From: Actinomycetota bacterium
GTDB lineage: Bacteria > Actinomycetota > Acidimicrobiia > IMCC26256 > PALSA-610
NCBI GenBank assembly: GCA_003134555.1
Contig: PLBO01000151.1
Coordinates: 148,589 to 212,588 of the forward strand
DNA: 64,000 nt
Direction of reading: 5' to 3'
Below the pieces are notes generated by a model. The model was given only the letters and a program-made list of their open reading frames with translations. It made no database searches and was not told where the DNA came from. Shown one piece after another: positions 27,357-37,009 of the stretch. Made by a program: the position numbers and the translations under genes. The stretch's first letter is position 1; each line of letters starts with the position of its first letter.

Positions 27357-29078
27357 ATGAAGCTGACCGGAGCCCAGGCCCTCATCAAGAGCCTCGAGAT
27401 GGAGCAGGTGGAGGTCATGTTCGGCCTCCCCGGTGGAGCGATCCTCCCCGTCTACGACCCGCTCATCGACTCGTCGATCCGCCACATCCTGGTCCGCCAC
27501 GAACAGGGCGCGGGCCACATGGCGAGCGGGTACGCGCACGCGACCGGGCGGCCCGGCGTCGCCATGGTGACGAGCGGCCCGGCCGCGACCAACATCGTCA
27601 CGCCCCTGTGCGACGCCTACATGGACTCGATTCCGATCGTCGTGATCACCGGCCAGGTCGCGTACTCGGTGATCGGCACCGACGCGTTCCAAGAGGCCGA
27701 CACGGTGGGCATCACGATGCCGGTCACGAAGCACAACTGGTTGATCAGTGACGCGCAGGACATCCCGCGCGTCGTGCGGGAGGCGTTCCACGTCGCGACC
27801 ACGGGCCGGCCCGGCCCGGTGCTGATCGACCTACCGAAGGACATCGCCAACGCGCCGATGGAGTGGTACTGGCCGGAGAAGGTCGACCTTCCGGGCTACA
27901 AGCCGAACGTGAAGGGTCATCCGCGGCAGATCAAGGACGCGGCCCGCCTGATCAACGAGGCGCGCCGGCCGGTCATCTACGCGGGCGGCGGCATCATGCT
28001 TGCGGGCGCCTCGCGCGTGTTGCGCGAGCTCGCGGAGTTGACGGGATTTCCCACGGTCACGACGTTGATGGGCCGGGGCGCGCTCCCCGACGAGCACCCG
28101 CTGTGCCTCGGCATGCCGGGCATGCACGGCAACTACACCGCGGTGACGTCGATGCAGAAGGCCGACCTCCTGGTGACGCTCGGCGCGCGTTTCGACGACC
28201 GGGTCACCGGCAAGGTCTCGACGTTCGCGCCCGACGCCAAGGTCATCCACGTCGACATCGACCCCGCCGAGCTCGGCAAGGTGCGGTTCGCCGACGTGCC
28301 GATCGTGGGCGACGTGCGGACGGTGATCGAAGACCTGATCCAAGCCGTGAAGGCCGAGCAGGCCAAGAACGCGCCGGCCGACATCGCGCCCTGGATGGCC
28401 CAGATCCGCGAGTGGCAGGACCGTTACCCGCTCAAGTACACGCAAGAGGAAGGCGGTCCGCTCAAGCCGCAGTTCGTCATCGAGCGCCTGCGCGACAACA
28501 CACCCGACGACTGCATCCTCGTCGCGGGAGTCGGCCAGCACCAGATGTGGGCGAGCCAGCTGTGGAAGTTCAAGCAGCCGAACACCTGGGTGAACTCGGG
28601 TGGTCTCGGCACCATGGGCTACGCGGTTCCCGCCGCGGTCGGTGCGAAGGTCGGCCGTCCGGATCGCATGGTCTGGGCCATCGACGGCGACGGCTGTTTC
28701 CAGATGACCGCGCAGGAGCTCGTCACCGCGTCGGCGGAGCGCATCCCGGTGAAGATCGCGATCCTGAACAACGCGTACCTCGGAATGGTGCGGCAGTGGC
28801 AGGAGCTCTTCTACGAGGAGCGCTACAGCGAGGTGTACCTGTCGCCCGACCTGCCCGACTACGTGAAGTGGGCAGAGGCGATGGGTTGCGTGGGCATGCG
28901 CGTCGACAACGCCGACGACGTCGTGGCGACGATCGAGAAGGCCAACGAGATCGACGACCGGCCGGTCGTGATCGACTTCCGAACCGACTGGCGCGAGAAG
29001 GTGTACCCGATGGTGGCCGCAGGTGCGTCGAACGACGACATCATCCTCGGTCCCGAGTTCGGGGAGGGCGGGCGATGA
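27357..29078 (+). CDS. ilvB: acetolactate synthase, large (catalytic) subunit
   Basis: A 573-residue ThDP/FAD enzyme for the first common step of branched-chain amino acid synthesis. Catalytic Glu49 lies in [11 protein letters not shown]; the thiamine-diphosphate motif runs from IDGDGCFQM to ILNN in the C-terminal domain; the beta domain has the FDDRVTGK segment. AAGGA precedes the ATG by a normal distance. It overlaps ilvN by ATGA. Expression is expected to be set by the leader and attenuator just upstream. Confidence 0.96.
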   Translation: MKLTGAQALIKSLEMEQVEVMFGLPGGAILPVYDPLIDSSIRHILVRHEQGAGHMASGYAHATGRPGVAMVTSGPAATNIVTPLCDAYMDSIPIVVITGQVAYSVIGTDAFQEADTVGITMPVTKHNWLISDAQDIPRVVREAFHVATTGRPGPVLIDLPKDIANAPMEWYWPEKVDLPGYKPNVKGHPRQIKDAARLINEARRPVIYAGGGIMLAGASRVLRELAELTGFPTVTTLMGRGALPDEHPLCLGMPGMHGNYTAVTSMQKADLLVTLGARFDDRVTGKVSTFAPDAKVIHVDIDPAELGKVRFADVPIVGDVRTVIEDLIQAVKAEQAKNAPADIAPWMAQIREWQDRYPLKYTQEEGGPLKPQFVIERLRDNTPDDCILVAGVGQHQMWASQLWKFKQPNTWVNSGGLGTMGYAVPAAVGAKVGRPDRMVWAIDGDGCFQMTAQELVTASAERIPVKIAILNNAYLGMVRQWQELFYEERYSEVYLSPDLPDYVKWAEAMGCVGMRVDNADDVVATIEKANEIDDRPVVIDFRTDWREKVYPMVAAGASNDDIILGPEFGEGGR

Positions 29079-29608
29079 CGCTCCTGGCGCCGCATCACAT
29101 CCTGACGGTCACCGTCGAGAACAAGCCGGGCGTGTTGTCGCGCGTCGCGGGTCTGTTCTCGCGGCGTGCGTTCAACATCGTGTCGCTCGCCGTCAGCCCG
29201 ACCGACGACGAACGCTTCTCGCGCATGACGATCGTGGTCGACGCGGAGTCGGCGCCGCTCGAGCAGGTCGTGAAGCAGCTCAACAAGTTGATACCGGTGA
29301 TCAAGATCACCGAGGTCCCACCCTCGGAGGGTGTCGAGCGCGAGCTCATGCTCGTGATCGTCAAGGCCGCGTCCGAGACCCGCAGCCAGGTCACGGAGCT
29401 GACTGCCATTTTCGAAGCCAAGATCGTCGACGTCGGCTACGAAGCGATGACGATCATGGTGGTCGGCGAGCCCGAGAAGCTCGACGCCTTCAGCGACCTG
29501 GTCAAGCCGTTCGGCATCATCGAACTGCAGCGCACCGGGCGCATTGCGCTCCCGAAGTTGGCCCGGGAGTCGACTCGCCTGCGTTCGGTCAAGACCGGTC
29601 GCGGCTGA
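29075..29608 (+). CDS. ilvN: acetolactate synthase, small (regulatory) subunit
   Basis: A 177-residue subunit with an N-terminal ACT domain ([21 protein letters not shown]) that binds valine for feedback inhibition, and a C-terminal IlvN domain ending QRTGRIAL. It activates IlvB and confers feedback control. The ATG overlaps the ilvB stop by 4 bases, implying coupled synthesis of the two subunits. Confidence 0.95.
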   Translation: MTLLAPHHILTVTVENKPGVLSRVAGLFSRRAFNIVSLAVSPTDDERFSRMTIVVDAESAPLEQVVKQLNKLIPVIKITEVPPSEGVERELMLVIVKAASETRSQVTELTAIFEAKIVDVGYEAMTIMVVGEPEKLDAFSDLVKPFGIIELQRTGRIALPKLARESTRLRSVKTGRG

Positions 29609-29671
29609 TTTCCGTTTCTCGCGCTCATTGACGACACTATTGGCGTTCCTACGTCGAGGAGATCTTGTTCG

Positions 29672-30700
29672 ATGCCCGCAACCGTGTACTACGAGAACGA
29701 TGCCGACCTCGGCCTCATCGCCGACAAGCTGGTCGCGATCCTCGGCTACGGCTCGCAGGGTCACGCGCACGCGCTGAACCTGAAGGACTCGGGCATCGAC
29801 GTCGTGGTCGGTCTCCGCGCGGGTTCGAAGTCGCAGGCCAAGGCCGAAGCTGCCGGCCTGCGCGTGCTCCCCACTGGTGACGCCGTGCGCGAAGCCGACA
29901 TCGTCATGGTGCTGCTGCCCGACACCGAGCAGAAGAAGGTCTACGAGGCCGACATCGCACCGAACCTCGTCGACGGGAACTCGCTCGCGTTCGCCCATGG
30001 CTTCAACATCCACTTCTCACAGATCGCCCCTCCCGAGGGCGTCGACGTGTGGATGATCGCGCCGAAGGGACCGGGTCACCTCGTCCGGCGGACCTACGAC
30101 GAGGGCGGCGGCGTCCCGTGTCTCGTCGCCGTGCACAACGACGCGACGGGCAAGGCCAAGCAGACCGCGCTCGCGTACGCGAAGGGCATCGGCGGGACGC
30201 GCGCCGGGGTGCTCGACACCACGTTCGAGGAAGAGACCGAGACGGATCTGTTCGGCGAGCAGGTTGTGCTCTGCGGTGGTCTCGTCGAGCTGATCCGCAA
30301 CGGCTACGAGACCCTCGTCGAGGCCGGCTACCAGCCCGAGAGCGCATACTTCGAGACACTGCACGAGGTGAAGCTCATCGTCGACCTCATCTACGAGGGC
30401 GGCATCGCGGCGATGAACTACTCGATCAGCGACACCGCGGAGTACGGCGAGATGTCCCGCGGCCCGCGCGTCGTCACGCCCCAGACCAAGGCCGAGATGA
30501 AGAAGATCCTCGGCGAGATCCAGTCGGGCGACTTCGCCCGGGAGTGGATCGCCGAGAACGAGAACGGGCGTCCGAACTTCAACCGCATGCGCGACGCGGC
30601 GGCCAAGCACCCGATCGAGAAGATCGGCGCCGAGCTGCGCTCGATGATGCCGTGGATCGCGGCCGGGAAGCAGCGGGTCCAGGACATCTCGGGGGGCTGA
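29672..30700 (+). CDS. ilvC: ketol-acid reductoisomerase
   Basis: A 342-residue class I (short) enzyme that rearranges and reduces acetolactate or acetohydroxybutyrate. The nucleotide loop [17 protein letters not shown] is at 27-43; Ser and Lys residues in the following GSKSQAK loop favour NADPH. The knotted C-terminal domain contains the metal ligands in [14 protein letters not shown] and the SDTAEYG segment. GAGGAG precedes the ATG. The 63 bases after ilvN show no clear terminator, so ilvBNC is probably one transcript. Confidence 0.96.
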   Translation: MPATVYYENDADLGLIADKLVAILGYGSQGHAHALNLKDSGIDVVVGLRAGSKSQAKAEAAGLRVLPTGDAVREADIVMVLLPDTEQKKVYEADIAPNLVDGNSLAFAHGFNIHFSQIAPPEGVDVWMIAPKGPGHLVRRTYDEGGGVPCLVAVHNDATGKAKQTALAYAKGIGGTRAGVLDTTFEEETETDLFGEQVVLCGGLVELIRNGYETLVEAGYQPESAYFETLHEVKLIVDLIYEGGIAAMNYSISDTAEYGEMSRGPRVVTPQTKAEMKKILGEIQSGDFAREWIAENENGRPNFNRMRDAAAKHPIEKIGAELRSMMPWIAAGKQRVQDISGG

Positions 30701-30829
30701 GCCCCGGCGCTCCTCTCCGCGGGCTCGGCGCGCCCCGAAGGTGGCGAAACGGGACGCGATTCCGGTCGCCGGCTAGCGAAGGTTGCCGCAATACCTCAAT
30801 TCGAGAGCGGCGACGACCGACACCGTGAC

Positions 30830-32194
30830 ATGGAGAATTTGGGTGAGGCGCGCCTCACCGCGCGCTCGGGCGCCACGCTGTTCTTCGGCTCGGGGCTGGT
30901 AGCCCTGGGCAACTCGGCCGCGCCCCGTGTCCTCGGTGTGTCCGGGGTCGACGTCGGGCGCCTGCGCATCGTGGGATCCCTGGCCCTGGTCTCGGCCCTC
31001 GTCGTGTTGCTCGTGCCGTGGACGCGCTTGCGGCCCCGGGCCCAGATTGCGGTCGCGCTGTGGGGCCTCGTGCTGCTCTTGGCGTGCGGTCAGTGGACCG
31101 GTTACGCGGCGACGGGCCAGGCACCGAGCGCGTACCCGGTCTTCTTCATGCTGATCTTCGGCTGGCTCGGCCTCACCCAGCCTCGCTTCACATCGCTGCT
31201 GTTCGCGCCGGTCGTCGTGCTCGGCTGCGGATGGCTCACCGCGACGACGCCCCACGTGTCGGTGTCGTTCGCCGGCCTGCTCGTCGCCGTTTGCTCGTCG
31301 CTGCTCATCGCAGAGACGATCGCGTGGGCGATGGCGCGTAGTCGCCGGCACGCCCAGGACCTGCGGACGCTCGTGTCCGCCTCCTCGGATCTGCGCGAGG
31401 TGTTGAACCTCGCCGAGGGCGCGGAGCTGGCTTCGGTCTCGACGCGAGCGGTGTTGCACGCCGATCGGGTCGAGCTCCTGGTTCTCGAGTCAGGCGTCGT
31501 GCCGGTCGTGCCCGATGACAGGACGCCGACACCGCTGTTCGGGTTGGCGGCGGCTGCGGCTGCGACGGGCGTGCCCTACGGCGACCGAGAGGGCCTCGCC
31601 ATCCCACTCGTCGGCCCCTCGGGCGTCATCGCCGTCGTGATCGCGTTCGGCGTCACGCGTGACCCGATCACGGATCAGATCGTGCAGCTGCTGTCGAGCG
31701 AGTTCGGCGGCCGCCTCGAGCAACTGCGTCTCCTCGAAGCGCTGGGGGAGCAAACGCTGCGCGACGCGGTGACGGGCGTCGGAAGCCGGCGCCACGCCGA
31801 CGCGCTCATCGCGGGACTGCAGCCCGACGACTCATTGCTGTTGATCGATGTCGACCACTTCAAGCGCATCAACGACACGCGCGGACACGTCGGTGGCGAT
31901 CGGTTGCTCGAACAGCTCGGTTCTCATCTCCGCAGCGGCCTGCGCGATCGCGACAGCGTGGCGCGTTACGGCGGCGACGAGTTCCTCGTGCGACTCCGCA
32001 CGAACGACGGCGACTCCCTCGAAATCGCGCGGCGGCTGCTCGACAGCTGGATCGCGACCGGCGACGTCCCGACGTTCAGCGTCGGGATCGCCGTACACGG
32101 GCGCGGCGCCGACCCCAAGACGACGTTCGCGGAAGCGGATCGCGCGCTCTACATCTCGAAGCGCGAAGGCCGGGCGCGCATCGCCGTGGTGTGA
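30830..32194 (+). CDS. membrane diguanylate cyclase (GGDEF)
   Basis: A 454-residue protein. About six membrane helices occupy residues 15-165, a GAF-like region follows (about 180-290), then a GGDEF domain to the end. The signature YGGDEF is intact and the product-inhibition site RDRD sits exactly five residues before it, so an active, feedback-controlled cyclic-di-GMP synthase is expected. The ATG has no obvious ribosome site. It is 129 bases after ilvC and convergent with the isomerase-like gene. Its layout closely parallels the protein at 35.1-36.7 kb. Confidence 0.88.
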   Translation: MENLGEARLTARSGATLFFGSGLVALGNSAAPRVLGVSGVDVGRLRIVGSLALVSALVVLLVPWTRLRPRAQIAVALWGLVLLLACGQWTGYAATGQAPSAYPVFFMLIFGWLGLTQPRFTSLLFAPVVVLGCGWLTATTPHVSVSFAGLLVAVCSSLLIAETIAWAMARSRRHAQDLRTLVSASSDLREVLNLAEGAELASVSTRAVLHADRVELLVLESGVVPVVPDDRTPTPLFGLAAAAAATGVPYGDREGLAIPLVGPSGVIAVVIAFGVTRDPITDQIVQLLSSEFGGRLEQLRLLEALGEQTLRDAVTGVGSRRHADALIAGLQPDDSLLLIDVDHFKRINDTRGHVGGDRLLEQLGSHLRSGLRDRDSVARYGGDEFLVRLRTNDGDSLEIARRLLDSWIATGDVPTFSVGIAVHGRGADPKTTFAEADRALYISKREGRARIAVV

Positions 32195-32206
32195 ACCGGC
32201 CTGCGG

Positions 32207-33004
32207 TCAGATGATCTTGATCGCGTCGAGAACGCGCGCGGCGTACGCCTCGTCGCCGTCGATCTTGACGATGTCGCGCCACGCCGCCCGTCTGGTTCCC
32301 CAGATCACGAAGTCGTGATCGGTGCTGTGCACCGTCGCCGCCGCGTCGGGGCTTGCGTTCTCGCTGACCGCGACGCGGCCTTCGTCGCCACCGGGCGCGA
32401 TCGTCCACGCTCCACCGCCGGGACCGTCGAGCCGGAGCACGATCGGCCGGTCGACGACGCCGGAAAGGGCGTCGGCGCACATCCACGGCAGGCCGGCGAT
32501 CATCCATTCGATCGTGGGGCGCAGGCGCATCTCGTCGCGCGGCGGCTGCGGACGGTCGATCGAACCGGTCGGCGTCAGGATGTCGTTGCGAAGGTGCGTG
32601 TAACCGTCGAAGAGGAATGTGCTCGGCAGGATCGATATCGGGTGCGTACCGAGCTCACCCATCGGCAGCATGGTCTCCGAGAGCGGCGCGTCCTGCACGC
32701 TCGCGAACACGTTCGCCGCTTGATCGCTGTACGTCTCGTACTCGTCGATCACGGCTTCGATGGGCCACGTCCGCCGTTCCGCGACCGCCGGCTCCATGCC
32801 GCGCTCGGTACCGCTCGCCGTGTCGGGCAGGAACGCGGGGTCGATGACACCGTGCAGCGTGCAGGCCATGTGGCCCATGACGTCGCGAACGCTCCAGCCC
32901 GCACACGCGGACGGGAGCAGCCACTCGTCGGCCGTCAGCCCTTTCGCGACCGTGAGGATCGCGTCGCGCTCGGCGCGGAACCCGTCGACAGCCAGCTGAC
33001 TCAT
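32207..33004 (-). CDS. maleylpyruvate-isomerase-type / DinB-fold protein
   Basis: A 265-residue protein. The N-terminal four-helix bundle (about 1-160), with AERDAILTVAKGLTADEW and GWSVRDVMGHM, belongs to the mycothiol-dependent maleylpyruvate isomerase N-terminal family, part of the DinB superfamily; a C-terminal SCP2-like region follows. Such enzymes use mycothiol as a thiol cofactor, but the substrate is unknown. GGGGG is 4 bases before the ATG. It follows the acyl-CoA dehydrogenase gene by 8 bases in the same operon. Confidence 0.78.
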   Translation of the reverse strand: MSQLAVDGFRAERDAILTVAKGLTADEWLLPSACAGWSVRDVMGHMACTLHGVIDPAFLPDTASGTERGMEPAVAERRTWPIEAVIDEYETYSDQAANVFASVQDAPLSETMLPMGELGTHPISILPSTFLFDGYTHLRNDILTPTGSIDRPQPPRDEMRLRPTIEWMIAGLPWMCADALSGVVDRPIVLRLDGPGGGAWTIAPGGDEGRVAVSENASPDAAATVHSTDHDFVIWGTRRAAWRDIVKIDGDEAYAARVLDAIKII

Positions 33005-33012
33005 GAGTCCCC

Positions 33013-34221
33013 CTAACTCCGCGGAACCTGCGACCATGGCAGGTCCCGGTCGACACGCGGTTCGCCGGGCAGACCCAGGATGCGCTCGCCGAGGATATTG
33101 CGCATGATCTCCGAGGTGCCACCCTCGATCGAGTTGGCACGGGCGCGCAGGAACATCTTGCGCGACGACCCGAGCGGCGCGTCGAGCCCGGCCTCGTCGG
33201 GACGCTTGAACGCGTAGTCGTAGCCGACGATGCCGTCGGCGCCGAGGAGGTCGACGCAGAACTCGTACATCGCCTTGTTCATGTTGGCGAGCGCGAGCTT
33301 GGCGATCGAACCTTCAGGACCGGGATTGCCGGCGCGGGCCTTGGCCGAGGCGCGCTGGTTCGTGTAGCGCAACACCTCGTTCTCGATCCACAGCTGCGAG
33401 AGCCGGTCGCGGTTGACGGGGTCGCGTTCCGCCGCCGGACGCTTGCTCCAGAGATCGAGCGCTTCCTGAATGCCCGAGACACGCTTGCTGTTGCCACCGC
33501 CGCCGCTCGCGGCACCGATCGTGGTGCGCTCGTTCATGAGCGTGGTCATCGAGACGCGCCAGCCGTCACCGATGTCGCCGATGCGATCGGCATCGGAGAT
33601 ACGCGCGTCGGTGAAATAGACCTCGTTGAATTCGGCCTCGCCGGTGATCTGGCGCAACGGCCGCACCTCGACGCCCGCCGCGTGCATGTCGACCATGAAA
33701 TAGGTGAGGCCCTTGTGCTTCGGGAGCTCCGGATCGGTGCGCGCCACGAGCATGCCGCGATCGGCGAGCTGCGCGAGCGTGTTCCAGACCTTCTGCCCGT
33801 TGACGACCCACTCGTCGCCGTCGCGCATCGCGCGCGTCGCGAGCCCCGCGAGATCGGAGCCCGCGCCTGGTTCGGAGAACAGCTGGCACCAGATCTCCTC
33901 GCCCGTGAACATCGGTCGCAACGCACGCCCGCGTAGATCGTCGCTGCCGTGCGTCACCACCGTCGGGCCCGCGAGCGAGAGGCCGAAGAACAGCGTGCCG
34001 TGCGGAGCCCGGGCGCCGGCTTCGCGCAGTCGCCGGTCGATGTGACGCTGCACGATCGGCGGGAGATTCAGGCCGCCGAACCCCTCGGGGAAGTGCACCC
34101 ACGCCAAGCCGCGGTCGTATTGCGCGCCCCGGAACGCAGCCGGCTCAGTGGTCTTCGGGTGGTGTGAATCCAACAGATCGTCGATCAAGGCGTCGACGCG
34201 AGCGAGATCGTTGTCGGCCAT
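33013..34221 (-). CDS. acyl-CoA dehydrogenase
   Basis: A 402-residue flavoenzyme that introduces an alpha,beta double bond into an acyl-CoA. The FAD and substrate segment CQLFSEPGAGSDLAGLATRA, the QKVWNT strand and the C-terminal GGTSEIMRNILGERILGLP are typical of actinobacterial FadE proteins. Length is normal. It lies between an SDR gene (19 bases upstream) and the isomerase-like gene on the minus strand. The three form a likely lipid or aromatic acid degradation operon. Confidence 0.92.
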   Translation of the reverse strand: MADNDLARVDALIDDLLDSHHPKTTEPAAFRGAQYDRGLAWVHFPEGFGGLNLPPIVQRHIDRRLREAGARAPHGTLFFGLSLAGPTVVTHGSDDLRGRALRPMFTGEEIWCQLFSEPGAGSDLAGLATRAMRDGDEWVVNGQKVWNTLAQLADRGMLVARTDPELPKHKGLTYFMVDMHAAGVEVRPLRQITGEAEFNEVYFTDARISDADRIGDIGDGWRVSMTTLMNERTTIGAASGGGGNSKRVSGIQEALDLWSKRPAAERDPVNRDRLSQLWIENEVLRYTNQRASAKARAGNPGPEGSIAKLALANMNKAMYEFCVDLLGADGIVGYDYAFKRPDEAGLDAPLGSSRKMFLRARANSIEGGTSEIMRNILGERILGLPGEPRVDRDLPWSQVPRS

Positions 34222-34240
34222 TCGCCGAGCGTAACGTCAA

Positions 34241-35011
34241 CTACTTCGTGGTGGCGATGCCACCGTCGACGGGGATCACCGCGCCCGTCACGTAGGCGCC
34301 GGCGCGGCTCGCGAGGTAGATCGCGATGCCCACCATGTCGTCGGGCCGACCGATGCGCCCGAGGGGCGAGGAACGGGCGATCGAGTCGCCGAAATCCCGC
34401 AGCGTTGCGGCCATCATCTTGGATTCGAACGGACCGGGCGCGACGGCGTTGACCGTGATGTGGCGCGGACCGAGCTGGCGCGCGAGATGACGGGTCAGCT
34501 GATGGATCGCCGCCTTGCTCGACGAGTACGCGTAGGTCTCGAGCAGGGGGACCTGGATCGCATCGATCGAACCGATGTTGATGACGCGGGCGGGATCGTC
34601 GGCGGTACCGGCGGCTTCGAGCATCGGCACGAGCGCGCGAGTGAGCAGGAACGGCGACTTCGCGTTGAGCGTCATCACCTTGTCCCACGCGTCGGCGGGA
34701 TAGTCGGCGAGCGGCGCGCCCCACGTGGCGCCCGCGTTGTTCACGAGGATGTGGAGACGGGCCTCGCGTCCCGAGATCTCCGCGGCCAGGCGCTCACATT
34801 CGTCGTCGCGCGAAAGGTCGGCGGGGATGCTCACGCAGGTGCCCACCTTCGAGAGCTCGGCCGCGACCTCGTCGCACACCTCGGCTTTGCGCGACGAGAT
34901 GTAGACCTTTGCGCCCGCTTCCACGTAGCCGCGGGCGATCATCAGCCCGATGCCCCGGCTTCCGCCCGTGACGAGGGCGGTCTTGCCGGTGATGTCGAAG
35001 AGATCTGCCAC
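34241..35011 (-). CDS. short-chain dehydrogenase/reductase
   Basis: A 256-residue classical SDR with the cofactor loop TGGSRGIG (15-22), NNAG in the middle, catalytic Ser in GSIDA and a YAYSSSKAA motif giving the Tyr and Lys. The GTG at 35011 is preceded by a perfect AGGAGG, which decides the start. It is the first gene of the minus-strand operon with the acyl-CoA dehydrogenase, consistent with a 3-hydroxyacyl or related alcohol substrate. Confidence 0.87.
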   Translation of the reverse strand: MADLFDITGKTALVTGGSRGIGLMIARGYVEAGAKVYISSRKAEVCDEVAAELSKVGTCVSIPADLSRDDECERLAAEISGREARLHILVNNAGATWGAPLADYPADAWDKVMTLNAKSPFLLTRALVPMLEAAGTADDPARVINIGSIDAIQVPLLETYAYSSSKAAIHQLTRHLARQLGPRHITVNAVAPGPFESKMMAATLRDFGDSIARSSPLGRIGRPDDMVGIAIYLASRAGAYVTGAVIPVDGGIATTK

Positions 35012-35073
35012 CGTGCCTCCTGGTTGCTGCGCCCGAGGAATGGGGCCGCGGGATATTACGGGTGAATTTCTTC

Positions 35074-35101
35074 TCAAGTTGGCTCCCGGACCTGCCGATA
35101 A
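35074..35101 (+). promoter_or_regulatory. candidate sigma-28 (FliA/WhiG-type) promoter
   Basis: TCAA (35074-35077), a 16-base spacer and GCCGATAA (35094-35101). The -10 is a perfect match to the sigma-28 consensus used for motility and, in Streptomyces, WhiG genes; the -35 has one change from TAAA. It precedes the GGEEF gene. Confidence 0.45.
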
Positions 35102-35137
35102 CCCGGTCGGGCACAGGTATGTCTTGGGAGGAGAGCG

Positions 35138-36661
35138 TTGGCGCCGGTCTGGCCGCGGATGCGCAGCAACGCCGTCGGAGTGTCGCGCGAGCTGCGCGTG
35201 TCACTTCGGGAGATCGACCCCTACGTGCTCGCGCCCCGGGCTGCCGCGCTCGTGTTCCTGGCCGGCGGATTGCTTGCCCTCGCGGTCGGCCTGGTCGTTC
35301 CCTTCCGGGGTGAGCCATCGATCGGGTTGATCGCGGTCGTCGCGGCGCTGTTCGGCGCGAACGCGATCGCGTTTCCTTGGCCTCGCTTCGGCCCGCGCGC
35401 GCAGCTCGCGTTGCCCGTCTTCGCGTTCGTGCTCTTTGCCTGGGGTGGCGTGCTGGCGCGGGGCACGCCCGAGCCGTATATCGCGTTGCTTTCGCTTCCG
35501 TTCGTGTTCGTCGGCTTCACGCAGCGGCCGGGTACCGCGAGCGCGCTGGCGCCGGTCGCTGCGGTCGCGCTGGTCGTCGCCGATCGCTTCGGTTTCGACG
35601 CGACCTTGATGTCGACAGGCGTCTTCGCGCTCCCGATGCTGGTGCTCATGGGCGAGGTGCTGGCGTTCGCGCAGGCGCGACGCACCCAGGCCGAAGCTCG
35701 CGTCGAGCGCCTCCTCGAGGCCGTCCGAATCCTCGCCCGAGTCGTTGACCAGCGCACGGCTGCGCAGATGGTCGCCTCGCTCTCGGCCGAGATGCTCGAC
35801 GCCGACGCCGTGGCCGTGCTCCTCGCGGATCGGGCCGGATCGCGACGCTTGTTGAACCGAGCGTTCTTCGGGCATCCCGCGCTCGCCAACGCCACGCCGC
35901 TACTCGTCGACGCGCTCGGTGCGGGCGGTTTCGACGCGCACGCGACGAGCTTCATCACCGACCCGAAGGGCGTGCGGACGTTCGCGCGTGCTGCGTCCTG
36001 CGTGCGGTCCGTCGCGACCGTGCCGCTTCCCGGTGCCGGAGCGACGCCGATCGGCGTGATCATCGCCATGTGGACGGCGCCCCGGCGTCGTCTGCACGCC
36101 TCGGCGCGCCAGGCGGCCGAGCTGCTCTCGGAGGAGGCGGGGCGGATGTTCCAGCGTTTGAGTGCATCGGCCGCGCTCACCCACGAAGCGGAAACCGACC
36201 CCCTCACCCACCTCGCGAACCGCCGGACCTTCGCGCGCGCGCTTGCCACCATGCAGCCCGGCGATGCGTTGGTGCTCGTCGACCTCGACCATTTCAAGCA
36301 GGTGAACGACGTCCATGGGCACCAGGTCGGCGACCAGACCCTGCGCTTGCTCGCACGCGACCTGCAGGACACCGCTCGCCAGGTCGACTGCGTCGCGCGC
36401 TACGGCGGCGAGGAGTTCGCAGTGGTGCTGCCCGAGGCCGGAATCGACGGCGCGCAGATCATGCTCGGCCGCGTCCGGCGGGCGTGGGCCGCGAGGCAGC
36501 CGGTCGCGACGTTCTCGGCCGGGATCGCTCGCCACGAGCCCGGACGGCCGCCTCGGGAGACGCTGCGGCTCGCGGATGAGGCGCTCTACGCGGCCAAGGC
36601 GGCCGGTCGCGACTGCGACATGCTCGCAGTGGATCCGGAGGTCGAGGTCGTCCTGCCCTGA
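35138..36661 (+). CDS. membrane diguanylate cyclase (GGEEF)
   Basis: A 507-residue protein: about five or six membrane helices in residues 30-175, a coiled linker, a GAF-like region (about 200-330) and a C-terminal GGDEF domain. The signature is YGGEEF and the inhibitory RQVD site is five residues upstream, so an active cyclase is expected. The TTG start at 35138 is chosen because GGGAGGAG lies 4 bases before it; an ATG at 35159 is a poorer alternative. The sigma-28-like promoter suggests expression tied to motility or development. Confidence 0.87.
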   Translation: MAPVWPRMRSNAVGVSRELRVSLREIDPYVLAPRAAALVFLAGGLLALAVGLVVPFRGEPSIGLIAVVAALFGANAIAFPWPRFGPRAQLALPVFAFVLFAWGGVLARGTPEPYIALLSLPFVFVGFTQRPGTASALAPVAAVALVVADRFGFDATLMSTGVFALPMLVLMGEVLAFAQARRTQAEARVERLLEAVRILARVVDQRTAAQMVASLSAEMLDADAVAVLLADRAGSRRLLNRAFFGHPALANATPLLVDALGAGGFDAHATSFITDPKGVRTFARAASCVRSVATVPLPGAGATPIGVIIAMWTAPRRRLHASARQAAELLSEEAGRMFQRLSASAALTHEAETDPLTHLANRRTFARALATMQPGDALVLVDLDHFKQVNDVHGHQVGDQTLRLLARDLQDTARQVDCVARYGGEEFAVVLPEAGIDGAQIMLGRVRRAWAARQPVATFSAGIARHEPGRPPRETLRLADEALYAAKAAGRDCDMLAVDPEVEVVLP

Positions 36662-36673
36662 CGGTGCGGCGGT

Positions 36674-36970
36674 TCAGGAAGCGGCTTCGGTCGGCTCGGT
36701 CGAGCCGTCGGCGCCGGCGATGTCGTTCGCTTCCATCTGCTTTTCGATCTCTGCGATCTCGGCGACCTTCGCGTCGATCTGCGCGGAAGCGTCTTGCGGC
36801 GCTTCGTTTCGCTTCTGCGCGACGACGAGCGCGCCGATCTCCTGGCAAAGGTCGTTGATCTTCTTCTGCAGGCGAACGTCCTCGAGCTTCTCTTTACCAA
36901 CCGCAGTGGCGTGCTTGGCCTGATCGGCGGCCTTGCCGGCCGCGTCCTTCACCTTGTCGAGAAAACCCAT
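36674..36970 (-). CDS. small coiled-coil protein (98 aa)
   Basis: A 98-residue, highly charged helical protein: MGFLDKVKDAAGKAADQAKH, then QKKINDLCQEIGALVVAQK and a heptad-like C-terminal helix ending in an acidic tail. GGAGG precedes the ATG. Proteins of this type are common in actinobacteria, often near stress genes, but I know of no defined function. No membrane segment or signal peptide is present. Confidence 0.75.
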   Translation of the reverse strand: MGFLDKVKDAAGKAADQAKHATAVGKEKLEDVRLQKKINDLCQEIGALVVAQKRNEAPQDASAQIDAKVAEIAEIEKQMEANDIAGADGSTEPTEAAS

Positions 36971-37009
36971 GTTGTCGTCCTCCGACGCGAGAGTCAGTCG
37001 TCGGCGAGG

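Noticed and set aside
30690-30760. GGGGCTGAGCCCC after ilvC as an operon terminator
   Set aside because: The symmetric arms leave almost no loop and no T run follows.
35083-35130. Nested hairpin (CTCCC/GGGAG, ACCTG/CAGGT, CCGA/TCGG) covering the ribosome site of the GGEEF gene, considered as a riboswitch
   Set aside because: If the GCCGATAA at 35094-35101 is the -10 box, transcription starts near 35109 and the 5' arms are not in the RNA. It also does not match known cyclic-di-GMP riboswitch sequence.
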